Shown here: positions 62,657 through 64,000 of the stretch, piece after piece
Layout: the number at the start of each line of letters is the position of its first letter
Numbering within the stretch: the first letter of the stretch is position 1
Assembly: GCA_947496235.1 (NCBI GenBank)
Contig: CANMCE010000001.1
Location: 310,001 to 374,000 of the forward strand
Direction of reading: 5' to 3'
Origin: an uncultured Glaciecola sp.
GTDB lineage: Bacteria; Pseudomonadota; Gammaproteobacteria; Enterobacterales; Alteromonadaceae
Length of the DNA stretch: 64,000 nucleotides
Translations under genes and position numbers: made by a program
The notes under the pieces: generated by a model
Told to the model about the DNA's origin: nothing
Seen by the model: only the letters and a program-made list of their open reading frames with translations
Databases searched by the model: none

Positions 62657-63679
62657 ATGCAATTGAATGTGCAATCAAGTCTGCAAAAGATACAGTCTGA
62701 AGCTCTTCCTCCGATATTCTTGCTATTTGGTGACGAGCCTCAACAAAAACTTGATGTTATGGATGCCTTACGTAAACAAGCCGTTGAGCAAGGCTATACG
62801 GAGCGCCACAAATTTACCGCAGATAGCGATTTTAACTGGCATCAACTTGCCGAAACAGCGCAAACCATGTCTTTGTTCGCTGATCGTCAGTACATTGAAT
62901 TGGAATTACCCACAGGCAAACCTGGCACAACTGGATCTAAAGCACTAATAGAATACAGTGAATCTGCATCCGAGGATGTTTTTCTGCTTATACATGGTCC
63001 ACAAATTGGTCAAGATGTTAAGAACAGCAAGTGGTTTAAACAACTGAGTACGCAAAGTTGGTTTTGTCCCTGTTATCAATTAAAAGACAATCAACTTAAT
63101 GCCTGGATCAGGCAGTATGCTCAACAATTATCCTTGCAACTTGGTCCTAACGAGGCCAGCATCATAGCAGAAATGAGTGAAGGCAATCTGTTAGCAACGA
63201 AACAGGAATTAGATAAACTATCTTTAGCCTATGCGAACCAAACCTTGACTGAAAAAATGATTTTGGACGCATTAGTTGAGCAGTCAAAATTTACGGTATT
63301 CCAACTGGTTGATGAAGTTTTGCTAGGGAATATTGATAAAGCTTTAAAAATTCTGCAGCAATTGGAAAGCGAAGGTGTAGAACCTAATGCAATCCTGTGG
63401 AATTTGATTAATGAAAATCAACGCTTACTGGATTGTAAACAACAAGCGGCTACCGGTAAGATACAGTTTGCCAAATTAAAAATTTGGCCTAGCCGTCAAG
63501 GGTTGTATTCAGCGGCATTAAACAGATTAGATGAAAATGCGTTAATGCTAATGCAAAAACACCTGCAACAAGCTGATGTTTTGTTAAAATCTCAAACACC
63601 GCCTAAACCTTTTGTGATTTTGGCACATCTAATGCTTTTATTCCTACCGGTAAACCTGTCATCGCTAGAGTTGTTGTGA
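62657..63679 (+). CDS. holA: DNA polymerase III delta subunit
   Basis: Clamp-loader subunit that opens the beta clamp. The 340 residues (E. coli 343) start MQLNVQSSLQKIQSEALPPIFLLFGDEPQ (in parts), the PPxxLxxGDE pattern of HolA, and contain the internal EMSEGNLLATKQELDKLSL. It is 6 bp after lptE. nadD, which usually follows, is absent; rsfS starts 73 bp later. Confidence 0.95.
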   Translation: MQLNVQSSLQKIQSEALPPIFLLFGDEPQQKLDVMDALRKQAVEQGYTERHKFTADSDFNWHQLAETAQTMSLFADRQYIELELPTGKPGTTGSKALIEYSESASEDVFLLIHGPQIGQDVKNSKWFKQLSTQSWFCPCYQLKDNQLNAWIRQYAQQLSLQLGPNEASIIAEMSEGNLLATKQELDKLSLAYANQTLTEKMILDALVEQSKFTVFQLVDEVLLGNIDKALKILQQLESEGVEPNAILWNLINENQRLLDCKQQAATGKIQFAKLKIWPSRQGLYSAALNRLDENALMLMQKHLQQADVLLKSQTPPKPFVILAHLMLLFLPVNLSSLELL

Positions 63680-63752
63680 TGATTTTATGAATCGGTTAAT
63701 CTGAATTTAGAAAGGGCTTCCCCTTTAATTTTTTACTTATAAAGGATAAATA

Positions 63753-64000
63753 TTGAACCCAAAAGAATTTACCCAATTTGTCGTTGATAAACTGGAAGAC
63801 ATGAAAGCCCGCGACATCATCGTTATTGATGTCAGTGGAAAGTCCAGTGTTACCGATACATTAGTCATATGTTCTGGTAATTCAAAACGCCATGTTTCAT
63901 CAATTGCAGACAACCTTATTGTTGAATGCAAGCACACTGAACACTCTCCCCTGTCAGTTGAAGGCAAAGATACTGGCGAGTGGGTGTTAGTTGACTTAGG
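63753..64000 (+). CDS. rsfS: Ribosomal silencing factor RsfS (C-terminus outside window)
   Basis: Binds ribosomal protein L14 and blocks subunit joining in starvation. It starts at TTG 63753 with AAAGGA six bases upstream and reads LNPKEFTQFVVDKLEDMKAR, then DIIVIDVSGKSSVTDTLVIC, SGNSKRHVSSIADNL and EGKDTGEWVLVDL, the conserved RsfS core. About 82 residues are visible; the stop lies beyond the window. Confidence 0.93.
   Translation, partial: MNPKEFTQFVVDKLEDMKARDIIVIDVSGKSSVTDTLVICSGNSKRHVSSIADNLIVECKHTEHSPLSVEGKDTGEWVLVDL

Overview
The window looks like chromosomal core sequence from a marine gammaproteobacterium of the Alteromonadales, near Alteromonas, Glaciecola or Paraglaciecola. This is inferred from moderately AT-rich DNA, a large TonB-dependent receptor beside a secreted pullulanase, the ligA-zipA-smc cluster (SMC rather than MukB), and many proteins close in sequence to Enterobacteriaceae and Shewanella orthologues. 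No rRNA operon, CRISPR array, prophage or insertion sequence was recognised.

Layout. 1-7.4 kb is an alpha-glucan locus: a lipoprotein pullulanase (cut by the window start), a 989-residue TonB-dependent receptor, and a divergent secreted protein with a PEP-CTERM-like tail. 7.4-19.1 kb is a TCA-cycle cluster: sdhCDAB and sucABCD on the minus strand with a hairpin terminator between the two blocks, and divergent gltA on the plus strand. 19-26.5 kb holds mixed single genes: DUF3429 protein, cpsG, yqjG, tcdA, a DedA-like protein, a LysR regulator, small proteins of unknown role and a periplasmic solute-binding-like protein. 26.6-42.5 kb carries rimO, the envelope block comEC-msbA-lpxK-ycaR-kdsB, then smc-zipA-ligA and cysZ. 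42.7-48.3 kb has two exported proteins (one a Sel1-repeat protein with a zincin motif), nlpI and pnp. 48.5-56 kb runs, on the minus strand, ftsH-folP-glmM-tpiA-secG-tRNA-Leu(GAG)-CDF transporter, with yhbY divergent upstream of ftsH. 56-64 kb has an SDR dehydrogenase, a Lon-family protease and leuS-lptE-holA-rsfS (cut by the window end).

The most notable observations are departures from the usual gammaproteobacterial gene order. Between yhbY and ftsH, where rlmE (23S rRNA Um2552 methyltransferase) normally sits, there is a decayed rlmE with at least five in-frame stops. It contains a perfect 32-bp palindrome that looks like an inverted copy of its own coding sequence. The rimP-nusA-infB-rbfA-truB-rpsO block normally found between tRNA-Leu and pnp is absent, and a His-rich cation-efflux gene occupies that place. 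nadD is absent between holA and rsfS. These genes are essential or important, so relocated copies or functional replacements would be expected elsewhere in the genome. All calls come from reading the sequence; no database search was run.
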